The position numbers and the translations under genes were made by a program. From contig DDSA01000128.1 of assembly GCA_002343715.1 (NCBI GenBank), forward strand, positions 1 to 40,063: a stretch of DNA of 40,063 nucleotides, in the 5' to 3' direction. The notes below the pieces were generated by a model that saw only the letters and a list, made by a program, of their open reading frames with translations, was not told the DNA's origin and did no database searches. The DNA is from Phycisphaerales bacterium UBA2402. GTDB taxonomy: Bacteria > Planctomycetota > Phycisphaerae > Phycisphaerales > UBA1924. Shown piece after piece: positions 8,674 to 17,112 of the stretch (the stretch's first letter is position 1; each line of letters begins with the position of its first letter).

Positions 8674-9627
8674 CTACGACATCAGTGCTAAACCCACGTT
8701 GGCTCCGTTGAACATGATGTGCATGATGATGGGGGTCAGCAGGTTGCGCGACCGCTCAAAGGCGATACCCATGCACACCGAGAGCGCGAAGATGGCCGCC
8801 GCCGCGTGCCAGGGCACCGGTTGAGGTCCCGTCGTGTGCACCGCTGCGAACAGAAGCGATACGCCCAGAACCGCAACCCAGGGCCGACCTGTAGCACCCA
8901 GCACGGCCGTCTGTCCGAAGCCGCGATAGATAATTTCCTCCTGCACCGGCGCCGCGAAGACCGCCAGCGCTGCCAGGGTCCACGCCCACGGACTCCCGCG
9001 ATGATCAATGAGCGAGCGGAGCGTCTCGTGCGCGATCTTGTCGGGTGTCTCGCCCGTGACCGCGTGATGCACGAAGGCACCGCCTAAGCCAACAGACGTC
9101 ACGATCGGCCACGCCAGCAGCCCGCCCCCCAACCCGCTCCGAATCCCCTTGGCGCCCAATCCCAGCCCGGACTCGGGTGCTGATGTTCGTACCAAACGAA
9201 CGAGAATGCACCCGACCGCCAGACTGGCCCCGTAACCGCACAAAAGTACAACCGCCTGCGCCTTGACCGATCCGAGCATCTGGCCCAGCGAGACACCCGA
9301 AATCCCCGCACCCGCCGCCGCGGCGAGACTGAAACTCAGCCACACCATGATTCCGCACGCGAAGTAGAGGAACCAGGGGTGCTCATTGGCCCGCCGCCCA
9401 CGGCTCAGCCCGCCCGCACGGAAAAAGCCCTTCTTCCAGCACACCAGCACGATCATCACAGCCGCCGCCACGTGTCCCCACAGGATGACACCCTCGGTGC
9501 CCGATGGAGCACGAATCCCGCTCACAGAATCGGGGATCTGCGGGGCATCGGGGGCTGCATGAGCACGATCAACGCCCACGACGCCAACAATCGCCGCAAG
9601 GAATATGACGGCACTCGACGACATCAT
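8674..9627 (-). CDS. CPBP family intramembrane metalloprotease
   Basis: This is a polytopic membrane protein of about 317 residues with the CPBP (Abi/Rce1-like) motifs. EEIIYRGF lies at about 230-237 (EExxxR), FAAVH ends at about 264, and HIMFN lies at about 303-307 (HxxxN). A signal-like N-terminus (MMSSSAVIFLAAIVGVVGVDRAHA) supports the start at the ATG at 9627 or the adjacent ATG at 9624. No clear ribosome site precedes either. The family includes CAAX-type proteases, bacteriocin-immunity proteins and proteins of unknown substrate, so a precise role cannot be given. The start overlaps the divergently read trpC start by about 20 bases. The open frame continues far upstream on the minus strand, but that part is a shadow of trpC. 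Confidence 0.88.
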   Translation of the reverse strand: MMSSSAVIFLAAIVGVVGVDRAHAAPDAPQIPDSVSGIRAPSGTEGVILWGHVAAAVMIVLVCWKKGFFRAGGLSRGRRANEHPWFLYFACGIMVWLSFSLAAAAGAGISGVSLGQMLGSVKAQAVVLLCGYGASLAVGCILVRLVRTSAPESGLGLGAKGIRSGLGGGLLAWPIVTSVGLGGAFVHHAVTGETPDKIAHETLRSLIDHRGSPWAWTLAALAVFAAPVQEEIIYRGFGQTAVLGATGRPWVAVLGVSLLFAAVHTTGPQPVPWHAAAAIFALSVCMGIAFERSRNLLTPIIMHIMFNGANVGLALMS

Positions 9628-10429
9628 CGCACGCACGCGGGCGGACCTTCCCGAGCGACAGGCGGCCCTGCCGATGAACGAACTGCGCGAACAATGCGCC
9701 ACCATCCCGCCGTGCAGGGACTTTGTTGGTTCGCTCCTTCCCTCCGGGGATGACGAGACTCGGGTTATCGCGGAGGTCAAAAGACGCAGCCCTTCAGCGG
9801 GATGGATACGTGCTGAGTACGACTCGTCCTTGTTTATGCCCGAGGTCATTGCCAGAGAATACGAAGCAGCGGGGGCCGCGGCGATCTCCTGCCTGACCGA
9901 GCAAACGCACTTTTCTGGAAACATCGAGTACATCAACCGGATCAAGAAGTGCGTTGCCTTGCCGGTACTCCGTAAGGACTTCATCATCGACCCGTGGCAG
10001 GTGTGGGAGTCTCGGGCCGCCGGGGCCGATGCCGTGCTGCTGATCGCGGAGTGCCTTGAAGGGGAGCGACTCAGGCAACTGGCGGGTCTGGCCGCGTCAA
10101 TCGGGCTAGACCTTCTCATCGAGATACATACCCCGGATAATCTTGACCGTGCTCTCGCCGCCGTTGTCTCGACAGGCGGGAAAGCATTGCTTGGGGTCAA
10201 TAACCGCGATTTGTCATCGATGCGAGTGGATCTCGAACATACCCTGAACATCGCACGTAGAATAGTGGATTACAGGCTCCTCGTGAGCGAGTCGGGCATT
10301 CGGTCGTCCGATGACTTGGTTCGGCTTCGGAAGGCCGGGGTACACAGGGTCTTGGTTGGTGAAACGCTCATGCGGGATCCACATCCGGGGCGGGCATTGT
10401 CTCACCTCTTGAAACGCACGGCGTCGTGA
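9605..10429 (+). CDS. trpC: Indole-3-glycerol phosphate synthase
   Basis: TrpC converts 1-(2-carboxyphenylamino)-1-deoxyribulose 5-phosphate to indole-3-glycerol phosphate in tryptophan synthesis. The 274-residue (beta/alpha)8 barrel shows the family landmarks: VIAEVKRRSPSAG near residue 57, LPVLRKDFIID near 120, AGADAVLLIAE near 140, GVNNRDL near 200, and LVSESGI followed by VLVGETLMR at the end. The length is normal. The ATG at 9605 gives the usual N-terminus (MTALDDIIARTRADL). AAGGA lies only 2 bases upstream, which is tight. No other trp gene is present. A gap of 19 bases separates it from the following secreted thioredoxin-like gene, so the two may be cotranscribed without a functional link. 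Confidence 0.97.
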   Translation: MTALDDIIARTRADLPERQAALPMNELREQCATIPPCRDFVGSLLPSGDDETRVIAEVKRRSPSAGWIRAEYDSSLFMPEVIAREYEAAGAAAISCLTEQTHFSGNIEYINRIKKCVALPVLRKDFIIDPWQVWESRAAGADAVLLIAECLEGERLRQLAGLAASIGLDLLIEIHTPDNLDRALAAVVSTGGKALLGVNNRDLSSMRVDLEHTLNIARRIVDYRLLVSESGIRSSDDLVRLRKAGVHRVLVGETLMRDPHPGRALSHLLKRTAS

Positions 10430-10448
10430 TCTGGATCGGAACAACATC

Positions 10449-12092
10449 ATGCGCAGCACGCTCATCATGATCGCGGTTCTGTTCTTGGCGTTACTCTCAC
10501 AGCGGGTTGTGGCTCAGGCAACAGACCAGGGAGAGCCGCCTGATGGGCCGCCCAGCGAGACATTGACACCGTCAGAACCTCCGGTGTCGGTACCATCGCC
10601 GGGCGACAAGGACCCGACCAAGCCGGTCGCGAAACCTGTCAACGCACTTCCCGCCTCCTCGTCCTCGGTGTCGGGTGCGCTGAATGACAAGCCCGGCTCC
10701 GAGTTGTTCGTCGCCGCGGCGGATGCGATCAAACGGGCACAATCGCTGAGTTATCGAGCAAGGACATACGCGACCGGTGCGATGTTCGAGCCGCACACAG
10801 CGAAAATACAGGCCGATGTGCGGATGCTGCGATCCTCAAACGCCGGGTCACAGACAGGCGGCTGGCTCGTCCGCTCAACAGGATCGGGCATCCCGAAGGC
10901 GAACGCCGATTCCATGAACTTCGATGTAGCGTGGACGGGTCACAACATCGAGTTCGTGACACACGCGGATAAAAAAGTGATCGAGAAGCGCAACCCGCGC
11001 GAGGCGAAGAACCAGTACTTTCAGATCGCTACTTCGTCGCGGAACGACGAACTCACTTCGCCGCGTCCTTTCAGCAAGGAACTCGCCGCGTCCGTGGAGT
11101 ACGAGGTCGGCCCTCGGGAGGTTATCGATGGCGTGGAGTGTGATGTCGTGACCGCGATCTTTGGGGAAAAGAAGGCAAAGACCCGGTATGCCTTCGCGAC
11201 CAACGATCATCTTCCCCGACGCATCGAGCGGATCATCGAAGGATCGATGGCCTCGGGAACGATGGTGCTCGAACTGGGCGCTGTTGAAGTTGATGAGAAC
11301 AACCCGCCCCGCCTCAACTCGTCACTGCTCAAGGTTGATGTGCCCAGCGGTTACACCGAAGAGAGGCTGCCCAAGTTCATCACTCAACCCAATGTCAAGC
11401 CACCCCCCGCGGACGGTGGGGGAAAAGCAGTTCCCGAGCCGGTTTCCGGAGAAATACCGCCGATGCCGGACCCTGGTGCTTCGGGCGTGGAAACCAGGCT
11501 TGATCGAATGAACGGGGAGACCGCTGCTGTGGCGGTTTCACCCCCCGCAGCGGCACCACCCCTCACTCCTGTTCCTCCGCCGCTTCCCGAGTTGGCAACC
11601 CCGTTCGAACTGCGGTCGTCGAACGGCGATCGGGTTTCACTCGACTCGCTGCGGGGGAACATTGTGCTTGTGGAGTTCGGAGGATCGTGGTGCCTTCCCT
11701 GTCGCAAGTCGCATGATGAACTCGATGGCCTGATTGCCCGGTTCAGCGGCAAGCCAGTGAAAGTGATCGCCTTGTCGATCCGTGACAAATCGCCGGACGG
11801 GGCGATCGAACGATTCAAACAACGGACTCACCAGTTTCCTCTCTTGGTCGAGGCCGACACGGTGGCGCAGCAGTGGGGGGCGCGGACTTTCCCCAGTTAC
11901 TTCATTGTCGGGATCACAGGGGAGATCTTGAAATCCGACCAGGCGTACGTGAAAGACGTGACCATCCCGGCGTTGGGCGACGAGATCGAGAAGATCCTGA
12001 GGGATATGGAAACCGGCACAACGTCCACCCCCGCAGCCAAGGAGGCGGGACCGGGTGCCGGGCCCGGGCCGGATGGCGTTCCCCAGACTTGA
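10449..12092 (+). CDS. Secreted protein with C-terminal TlpA-like thioredoxin domain
   Basis: This 547-residue exported protein has a signal peptide (about 1-22, cleaved near VVAQA) and a proline-rich, low-complexity spacer to about residue 75. A central beta-rich region (about 80-300) is reminiscent of lipoprotein-carrier or DUF2092-type domains. A second Pro-rich linker follows, then a thioredoxin/TlpA domain from about residue 380. The redox motif is WCLPC at C415 and C418, within VEFGGSWCLPCRKSHDELDG. A cis-Pro segment (RTFPSYFIVG) follows. It probably works as a thiol-disulfide or peroxide-related enzyme outside the cytoplasm. The function of the central region is not known. It lies 19 bases after trpC. 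Confidence 0.85.
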   Translation: MRSTLIMIAVLFLALLSQRVVAQATDQGEPPDGPPSETLTPSEPPVSVPSPGDKDPTKPVAKPVNALPASSSSVSGALNDKPGSELFVAAADAIKRAQSLSYRARTYATGAMFEPHTAKIQADVRMLRSSNAGSQTGGWLVRSTGSGIPKANADSMNFDVAWTGHNIEFVTHADKKVIEKRNPREAKNQYFQIATSSRNDELTSPRPFSKELAASVEYEVGPREVIDGVECDVVTAIFGEKKAKTRYAFATNDHLPRRIERIIEGSMASGTMVLELGAVEVDENNPPRLNSSLLKVDVPSGYTEERLPKFITQPNVKPPPADGGGKAVPEPVSGEIPPMPDPGASGVETRLDRMNGETAAVAVSPPAAAPPLTPVPPPLPELATPFELRSSNGDRVSLDSLRGNIVLVEFGGSWCLPCRKSHDELDGLIARFSGKPVKVIALSIRDKSPDGAIERFKQRTHQFPLLVEADTVAQQWGARTFPSYFIVGITGEILKSDQAYVKDVTIPALGDEIEKILRDMETGTTSTPAAKEAGPGAGPGPDGVPQT

Positions 12093-12133
12093 GTACTGGG
12101 CTTTGAGCGTACGGCCGATGTCATCAGTACTCC
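12090..12133. terminator. Inverted repeat spanning two convergent stop codons
   Basis: GAGTACTG (12091-12098) is perfectly repeated in inverse as CAGTACTC (12125-12132), with 26 bases between. Each arm contains or touches the stop codon of one of two convergent genes. It may serve as a shared stem-loop at both transcript ends. The loop is long and no T-tract follows, so the assignment is tentative. Confidence 0.3.
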
Positions 12134-12987
12134 GTCCCGTACGCTGGACTTCGCCCATAGACTATCGCGAACACCGCGCCTGCGCCCGCGAAGAGCAGCA
12201 CTACGGCCCCGACCAGCGCAACCCTTGTGCGGTCTACGGAATTCACATTACCCAGGAACGCCGCGGGCATCGCAACCGCGGCGCTCAGGGCGATGATCGC
12301 CGCGCTTGCCTGTGGTGTGGATCCGAACGCGACACCCTGCCCCAGGGCCGAGGCAAGCACCGCGGTGGAAGCGCCGACAGCAGGCCCTGAGATCAAGACC
12401 GTGTGCCTCACCAACTGGGCCGCGCAGATGCCGAGTGAAGCGAAAGCAACGATTCCGGCGAGTTGGCCGAGTTTCAGGCTGCCCGAACCCGCCAACGCCA
12501 CAGCGGAGCAGGCCGCGATCAGGCCCAGCGTCACGACCGGGACAAACCGTGTCGGGCTTTTGACGATCTCACGCATGGAAGACCAGAGGATTGCCCACGC
12601 GAGCAGCGCGTCGGACAGCCACGCGGCCTTACCCGACATCGGCACGATGCGAGGAAGAACAAAGGCAAAGGCGATCACCGCCACCGCCGCCCAGCGGGTT
12701 CGCAACAACGGAATCCACAGATCAAGAAAGCCGATCAGCGCTCCCAAAACAGCCGCCAGCGGCAAGTATTGAATCGCCTCCCGGGGAGGGATTGTCGGCC
12801 AGCCGATCAGCAGTCCTTGAGCGACGACATAGATGATGACAAAGGCGAGTACGCCAGCGATGACGGGGCGTGCCGGGCCGGATGATGAATCAGCCCTTCG
12901 CCCGAGCATGAAGACAGAAGCCGCCGCGACCGCAAAGGGCGCTGCCGCGCCCCATAGAAGCATCTTGAGAATCTGTTCCGGTGGCAT
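12124..12987 (-). CDS. Polytopic membrane protein of unknown function
   Basis: I do not recognise this 287-residue protein. It is almost wholly hydrophobic, with about eight or nine membrane segments. Charged residues cluster in short loops, for example RTR near the middle and REIVKSPTRF. Gly and Ala are frequent in the last third (VGASTAVLASALGQGVAFG). No metal, nucleotide or redox motif is visible. It lies downstream of the YceI gene on the same strand, with a possible terminator between. It could be an uncharacterised transporter or structural membrane protein. It looks real because its hydrophobic pattern is regular and it fills the gap between the convergent thioredoxin-like gene and yceI. 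Confidence 0.75.
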   Translation of the reverse strand: MPPEQILKMLLWGAAAPFAVAAASVFMLGRRADSSSGPARPVIAGVLAFVIIYVVAQGLLIGWPTIPPREAIQYLPLAAVLGALIGFLDLWIPLLRTRWAAVAVIAFAFVLPRIVPMSGKAAWLSDALLAWAILWSSMREIVKSPTRFVPVVTLGLIAACSAVALAGSGSLKLGQLAGIVAFASLGICAAQLVRHTVLISGPAVGASTAVLASALGQGVAFGSTPQASAAIIALSAAVAMPAAFLGNVNSVDRTRVALVGAVVLLFAGAGAVFAIVYGRSPAYGTEY

Positions 12988-13011
12988 GGGCGGCTCTTCG
13001 TGAATCGAATG

Positions 13012-13060
13012 AAAATCCCCGCGCCAATCGCGGCCGGGGCCGCGAAGCCCCGCGCCGCGG
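13012..13060 (-). terminator. GC-rich hairpin after the YceI gene
   Basis: On the minus strand, just after the YceI stop, a GC-rich segment can fold in two ways. One is CGGGGC-TTCGCG-GCCCCG. The other is a longer CCCCG...CGGGG stem directly followed by ATTTTC. The second has the shape of a Rho-independent terminator with a short T-tract. The next gene starts at 12987. Confidence 0.4.
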
Positions 13061-13071
13061 AAAGAGTGTTC

Positions 13072-13692
13072 TTACTTCTTTACGCCTTCGCACGAGACGA
13101 TGATGGTCACCTCGTCTCCCAGCGGACCCTGCATGTAGTTCATGCCGAAATCAGATCGCTTGATCACGAACTTCGACTCAAACCCGGCGAGCCTGGTTCC
13201 GCCGCGGCCTTCGCCGAACCCCGTGATGTCGATGGGTGCGGTGATGGTCTTCGTAACCCCGTGCATCGTCAGGTCTCCGGTGCAGGTCAGGACGCTCCCA
13301 TCGGATTTGAAACTCGTGCTCTTGAAGGTCGCGGTGGGGAACTCCTTGACGCTGAAGAAATCCTGGCTTTTGAGGTGATCATCACGATTCGTGATACCTG
13401 TATCGACCGTGGTCGCGTCGATCGTGATGTCGAAGGCGTTGGCGGATGGGTTATCCTTGTCGAGGTTGAATGAGCCGCTGATTTTGTTGAATCGGCCGTA
13501 GGCGTACGCTACGTTGTTGTGCTTGACGCGGAACGTGAGAAACGAGTGGCCGCCATCGATGGTGTATCCATCATCCATGGACTGCACTACTGAGGGTTTC
13601 TCACCCGCGCCGAGCATGGCACCCATGCCGAACACGCCGGCCGTTGCCACCAGGATACTCGCACCGACCACACACAGCGGGCAATACCGCAT
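13072..13692 (-). CDS. YceI family secreted lipid-binding protein
   Basis: This 206-residue protein of the YceI family forms a lipocalin-like beta-barrel that binds long isoprenoid or other lipids. The N-terminus is a signal peptide (MRYCPLCVVGASILVATAGVFG). Family landmarks are YTIDGGHSFLTFRVKHNN, GRFNKISGSFNLD, SANAFDITIDATTVDTG, HLKSQDFFSVKEFPTATFKS and LTMHGVTKTI. The start at 13692 has AAGGGA six bases upstream; an in-frame GTG at 13707 is less likely because it would absorb that site. In other bacteria YceI proteins are linked to isoprenoid-quinone handling or to stress; no partner is evident here. Confidence 0.95.
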   Translation of the reverse strand: MRYCPLCVVGASILVATAGVFGMGAMLGAGEKPSVVQSMDDGYTIDGGHSFLTFRVKHNNVAYAYGRFNKISGSFNLDKDNPSANAFDITIDATTVDTGITNRDDHLKSQDFFSVKEFPTATFKSTSFKSDGSVLTCTGDLTMHGVTKTITAPIDITGFGEGRGGTRLAGFESKFVIKRSDFGMNYMQGPLGDEVTIIVSCEGVKK

Positions 13693-13723
13693 GATTGTTC
13701 CCTTCACTTTGAAAGCAAGAACG

Positions 13724-13741
13724 CCGGACCGCGCGGTCCGG
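13724..13741. promoter_or_regulatory. Perfect 18-base palindrome upstream of YceI gene
   Basis: CCGGACCGCGCGGTCCGG is a perfect palindrome centred about 40 bases upstream of the YceI start. It lies between the stop of the PIG-L gene and the YceI gene. As DNA it could be an operator. As RNA it could be a terminator hairpin for the PIG-L transcript, followed by CGTTCTTGCTTTC on the minus strand. The sequence does not decide between these. Confidence 0.5.
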
Positions 13742-13850
13742 ACCAGAAAGATTACGCCGCACCCGCATCGGTGGATTCGCCGTAGCGGATTTCCGTCGTA
13801 CGTTGCCCGGATGTGCCGTGTTCGATCCTCTCAGACAAAACACGATCAGA

Positions 13851-14576
13851 TCAGACAAGCCCGGTCAGACCGGAGAGGCCCAGGGGCTCGCGAGTCCAGA
13901 ATGCCTCGGCCGCGCGGGTGCCGATCCGCGAACCCAAGTAGGCGTCCTGCGCCTCGATCCACGGCAGGACACCGGCGTTCTTCGGGTTGTCGATGAACTG
14001 GCTCTTGTACGCCAGGATCGCACTCCGCTTGCGGCCCTCTCGCCCGGTGATATCAAAGAGGAACGTGGGCTGTGGTATCGTGCGTAGATGGGTGCAGTAG
14101 TAGTAGATGACCCATTTGGGGTAGACGGGAGGGCCGATCTCGTTGTATCCGGGAGGGACGGGCATCTCCACCCGAGTGAGTTTGGCATCAAAGCGTGCAT
14201 CCTCGGCGATACGAGTCGCCGCGAGATGATCCGGATGGGCATCTTCGGGGTGAGGAACAAACAACAGTTGTGCCTGATGGGCGCGGATCACACCCGCGAC
14301 CTTGTGCCGGCCCTCGATGGAATGCCTGAGCGTGCGGTTCGGCATATCGAGGAGCAGCCGGCGTACGCGGCCTGGCCCGGAGGTCGGTGCCAACGCCGCG
14401 GCGGCTGACTCGGACTCGATGAGGCGGGTTGCACGATCACCCGATGGGGTTGGGCTTCCGTCGGTCAGGTCAAGCAGGAGGCAGTCGTGCCCGGCATCCG
14501 CAAGAGCAGCAATGGTGCCACCCATTCCCAGTTCCTGGTCATCAGGATGAGGGCCGATGATGAGTATACGAAGCAT
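13851..14576 (-). CDS. PIG-L (LmbE) family deacetylase, BshB1-like
   Basis: This 241-residue zinc-dependent N-deacetylase of the PIG-L/LmbE superfamily has the metal-binding motifs PHPDD (9-13) and HPDH (114-117). The overall layout (LDLTDG after the second strand, FVPHPEDAHPDH, and DAYLGSRIGTRAAEAF near the end) resembles BshB1, which removes acetyl from GlcNAc-malate in bacillithiol synthesis. No other bsh gene is present, so another amino-sugar substrate is possible. The start at 14576 gives the usual short lead to the first strand (MLRILIIGPHPDD). It is followed at a distance by yceI and preceded by the spermidine-synthase-like gene on the same strand. Confidence 0.9.
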   Translation of the reverse strand: MLRILIIGPHPDDQELGMGGTIAALADAGHDCLLLDLTDGSPTPSGDRATRLIESESAAAALAPTSGPGRVRRLLLDMPNRTLRHSIEGRHKVAGVIRAHQAQLLFVPHPEDAHPDHLAATRIAEDARFDAKLTRVEMPVPPGYNEIGPPVYPKWVIYYYCTHLRTIPQPTFLFDITGREGRKRSAILAYKSQFIDNPKNAGVLPWIEAQDAYLGSRIGTRAAEAFWTREPLGLSGLTGLV

Positions 14577-14664
14577 GGTTCGGGAATTGGGAACAATACA
14601 AAGGAATGAGAGGAAGGACGTTCACATACGTATCAACGAAGAGAAGGACAGTTCGCGCCGTGTG

Positions 14665-17040
14665 CTACCACCCTTCCATGACGCTGAGCAGATTCGAATA
14701 ATCATCGGTCCAGAGGCGGGTTTCGCGGTCGGGGGCGAGCCGTTCCCAGTTCGAGTTCTTGGCGAGTGGCCCGAAGTCATCAGGCTCGCGGCAGAGAACG
14801 ACCCATGTGGATTCCTTGCGGCCCTCCATCGTGTCGAAGTATTCCTTCTTCGCGACATCATTGCGGCGGAACGCGGTCAGCCCAAGTTCCGTGGCGATCC
14901 GTCTCAGCGGAGGAGCGAGGTCGAAGTATCGATTGGAGATGTGGAAAGCGATGAGCCCGTCCTCCGCGAGTTTTTCAAGATAGATCCCGACCGCCTCTCT
15001 CGTCACCAGGTGAACCGGGATGGCATCGGAACTGAAGGCATCGACCGCGATCAGGTCGAAGGGGCCTTCGGGCGTGGTTTGCAGTTTCAGTCTGCCGTCG
15101 CCGAACTCATAGCCGATGGCGGTGTCTCTGTTCCTCGCGGCATCGCCGATGAACGAAAACAGTCTCGGGTCTCCCGCGATGCGGATCACGGCGGGATCGA
15201 TCTCGTAGAAGGTGAAGCGCGACCCCGGCATCGCGTACGCCGCGAGCGAACCGGCACCCAGGCCGATCAATCCGACTCGCTTGAGACGCCCGGATTCGTA
15301 GAGCGTTTTCATCACATCGCCGATCGGTCCGCTGGGGTGGTAGTACGTGCCGGGGATGAGTTGGCGGTAGTCGATTCGCGGAGTTCTGGCGATATCGGCC
15401 TCGGAGGCGAAGAGCATCTTGAAGCGTTCGGCGGGGTCGAGCAGAGGGGGCTTCTCGGCGGGGTGCGAGTCGCTGCCCCGGGCCTGCAGGCCATGGATCG
15501 TGGTGCCGTGGTTCAGGCGATGCCACGTTCCGCCGTTGGTTGATTCGACGCGGTGAACACCGAAGAACGTCCGCTCCTGATCGAGAAGTGTCCCCCCCCG
15601 ACCGATGAACTCGCCCGCGACAAGGAGCATGAGCGACGCGGCGGCGAATCGAACGCTGCCGCGTCTGAGGAGCAGGAGAACGCACAGCAGCACCGGCAGC
15701 CCGGCACGCAACGCGAAGACCGCGTTCCTGTCGGTGATCGACTGGCTCTGCACGCGGGCGTCTACGTTGAGCATGAGCGTAACGAGCGCCAGGCCGGCCG
15801 CGCCGGCCAGTATCAGCTGCTTCAACACGCGTGATTCACGCAGATCATCGGCGAACTGCGGCCGGAGGAAGCAGGCAAGCCCGAGCACGATCGGGTACTC
15901 GAGAACGGACGAGAAGACCACGGGCGCGACGATCGCGTTGGTGATGCCGCCGAGCACCCCGCCCAGTGACATGAGCAGATAGAACTCCGTGAGTCGAGCT
16001 GTCGGGGGGCGTTCATCGGCGAGTCGTTTGTGGCACATCATCGCCGCCGCAAAAAACACCGCGACGTGGATGCCCGCCACGACCGTGATCGGAGAATGCG
16101 CGAGCGTGAAGTTGGTCATCATCGCCGCGATGAGACACAGGACAAAGACCCTCGACCAGGTCCGGGACGAGATCCGCACCCGCTGCGAAAAGGCGATGAT
16201 GAACGTGAAGAGATACAGGCCCAACGGCACGATCCACAGCAGCGGGATCGCCGCGATATCGGTCGAGATGTGCTGTGTCACGCCCAGCATGAGAGAGGAT
16301 GGGACGAAAGCCAGCGCGAGCCAGCGCAGCCGCTGGGGCACCGTGGCGGGAGGAGCAACAAGCTCGGACCGCGGAGCCGCCGGCTCGACTTTGTAGCGGC
16401 GGAGCATCGTCGCTCCGCACCCCGCGATGGCCACGGCGAGCACGCCGTACCCCATGAACCAGTACATGCTCTGCTCCCGCCGGGTGAGCAGCGGCTCTAA
16501 AAGCAGCGGGTACGCGAACAGCCCCAACACACTTCCGGCGTTGCTCGCAGCATATAAAAAGTACGGGTCTTTGGCGTCTTGATGATCAGTGGTGGAGAAC
16601 CAGCGCTGCAGGAGCGGCCCGGTTGTGGAAGTCATGAAGAAAGGCAGGCCTACGGCGAGCGCGAGCGTGTACAGGAGCCACAATGTTGGATGGGAAGCCC
16701 CGGGGGTACCGACGTCGACGGGTATCGGCAATGCGACCCCCGCGAGGACTAACAGGATGAGATGGAGAGCGACCTGCGCTTTGCGGGGCAGGTATCGGGT
16801 GGTGAGGTGCGCGTACAGGTACCCCATGAGCAACACGGCCTGAAAAAACACCATACAGGTGTTCCAGACCGCCGGGCTGCCGCCCAGGAGAGGCAGGAGA
16901 ATTTTCCCTGACAGGGGCTGAACGAGAAACAACAACGCCGCGGAAAGGAAGATCGCGAGCGCAAAGAGAAAGAGCAACTGGCCTGACTCCTGGTCTGGGT
17001 GCGGGACAAGCGGGACGTGTCGGACGGTAGCGCCTTCCAA
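14665..17040 (-). CDS. Membrane-fused spermidine synthase-like protein
   Basis: This 791-residue protein joins an N-terminal multi-span membrane region (about 12-14 segments, residues 20-500) to a C-terminal Rossmann methyltransferase-like domain of the spermidine-synthase family. The C-terminal part shows a GLGAGSLAAYAMPGSRFTFYEIDP cofactor loop and VDAFSSDAIPVHLVT with the conserved Asp. Such fused proteins are common in bacteria and are annotated as MFS/spermidine synthase fusions; their product has rarely been proved. The start is a TTG at 17040, supported by GGGAGG eight bases upstream (17049-17054 on the plus strand). A 72-base gap separates it from the Rrf2 gene upstream. Confidence 0.88.
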   Translation of the reverse strand: MEGATVRHVPLVPHPDQESGQLLFLFALAIFLSAALLFLVQPLSGKILLPLLGGSPAVWNTCMVFFQAVLLMGYLYAHLTTRYLPRKAQVALHLILLVLAGVALPIPVDVGTPGASHPTLWLLYTLALAVGLPFFMTSTTGPLLQRWFSTTDHQDAKDPYFLYAASNAGSVLGLFAYPLLLEPLLTRREQSMYWFMGYGVLAVAIAGCGATMLRRYKVEPAAPRSELVAPPATVPQRLRWLALAFVPSSLMLGVTQHISTDIAAIPLLWIVPLGLYLFTFIIAFSQRVRISSRTWSRVFVLCLIAAMMTNFTLAHSPITVVAGIHVAVFFAAAMMCHKRLADERPPTARLTEFYLLMSLGGVLGGITNAIVAPVVFSSVLEYPIVLGLACFLRPQFADDLRESRVLKQLILAGAAGLALVTLMLNVDARVQSQSITDRNAVFALRAGLPVLLCVLLLLRRGSVRFAAASLMLLVAGEFIGRGGTLLDQERTFFGVHRVESTNGGTWHRLNHGTTIHGLQARGSDSHPAEKPPLLDPAERFKMLFASEADIARTPRIDYRQLIPGTYYHPSGPIGDVMKTLYESGRLKRVGLIGLGAGSLAAYAMPGSRFTFYEIDPAVIRIAGDPRLFSFIGDAARNRDTAIGYEFGDGRLKLQTTPEGPFDLIAVDAFSSDAIPVHLVTREAVGIYLEKLAEDGLIAFHISNRYFDLAPPLRRIATELGLTAFRRNDVAKKEYFDTMEGRKESTWVVLCREPDDFGPLAKNSNWERLAPDRETRLWTDDYSNLLSVMEGW

Positions 17041-17112
17041 GACTGCGCCCTCCCACGCGGGGAGGACCGTACGACAGTTCCGCGGGGAGTCGGTCGATTC
17101 GGGTTCGAAGTT

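Noticed and set aside
9628..10251. Upstream extension of the CPBP protease frame for about 208 codons.
   Set aside because: This part is antisense to trpC, is Ser/Arg-rich and lacks any pattern. The protease N-terminus fits the ATG at 9627.
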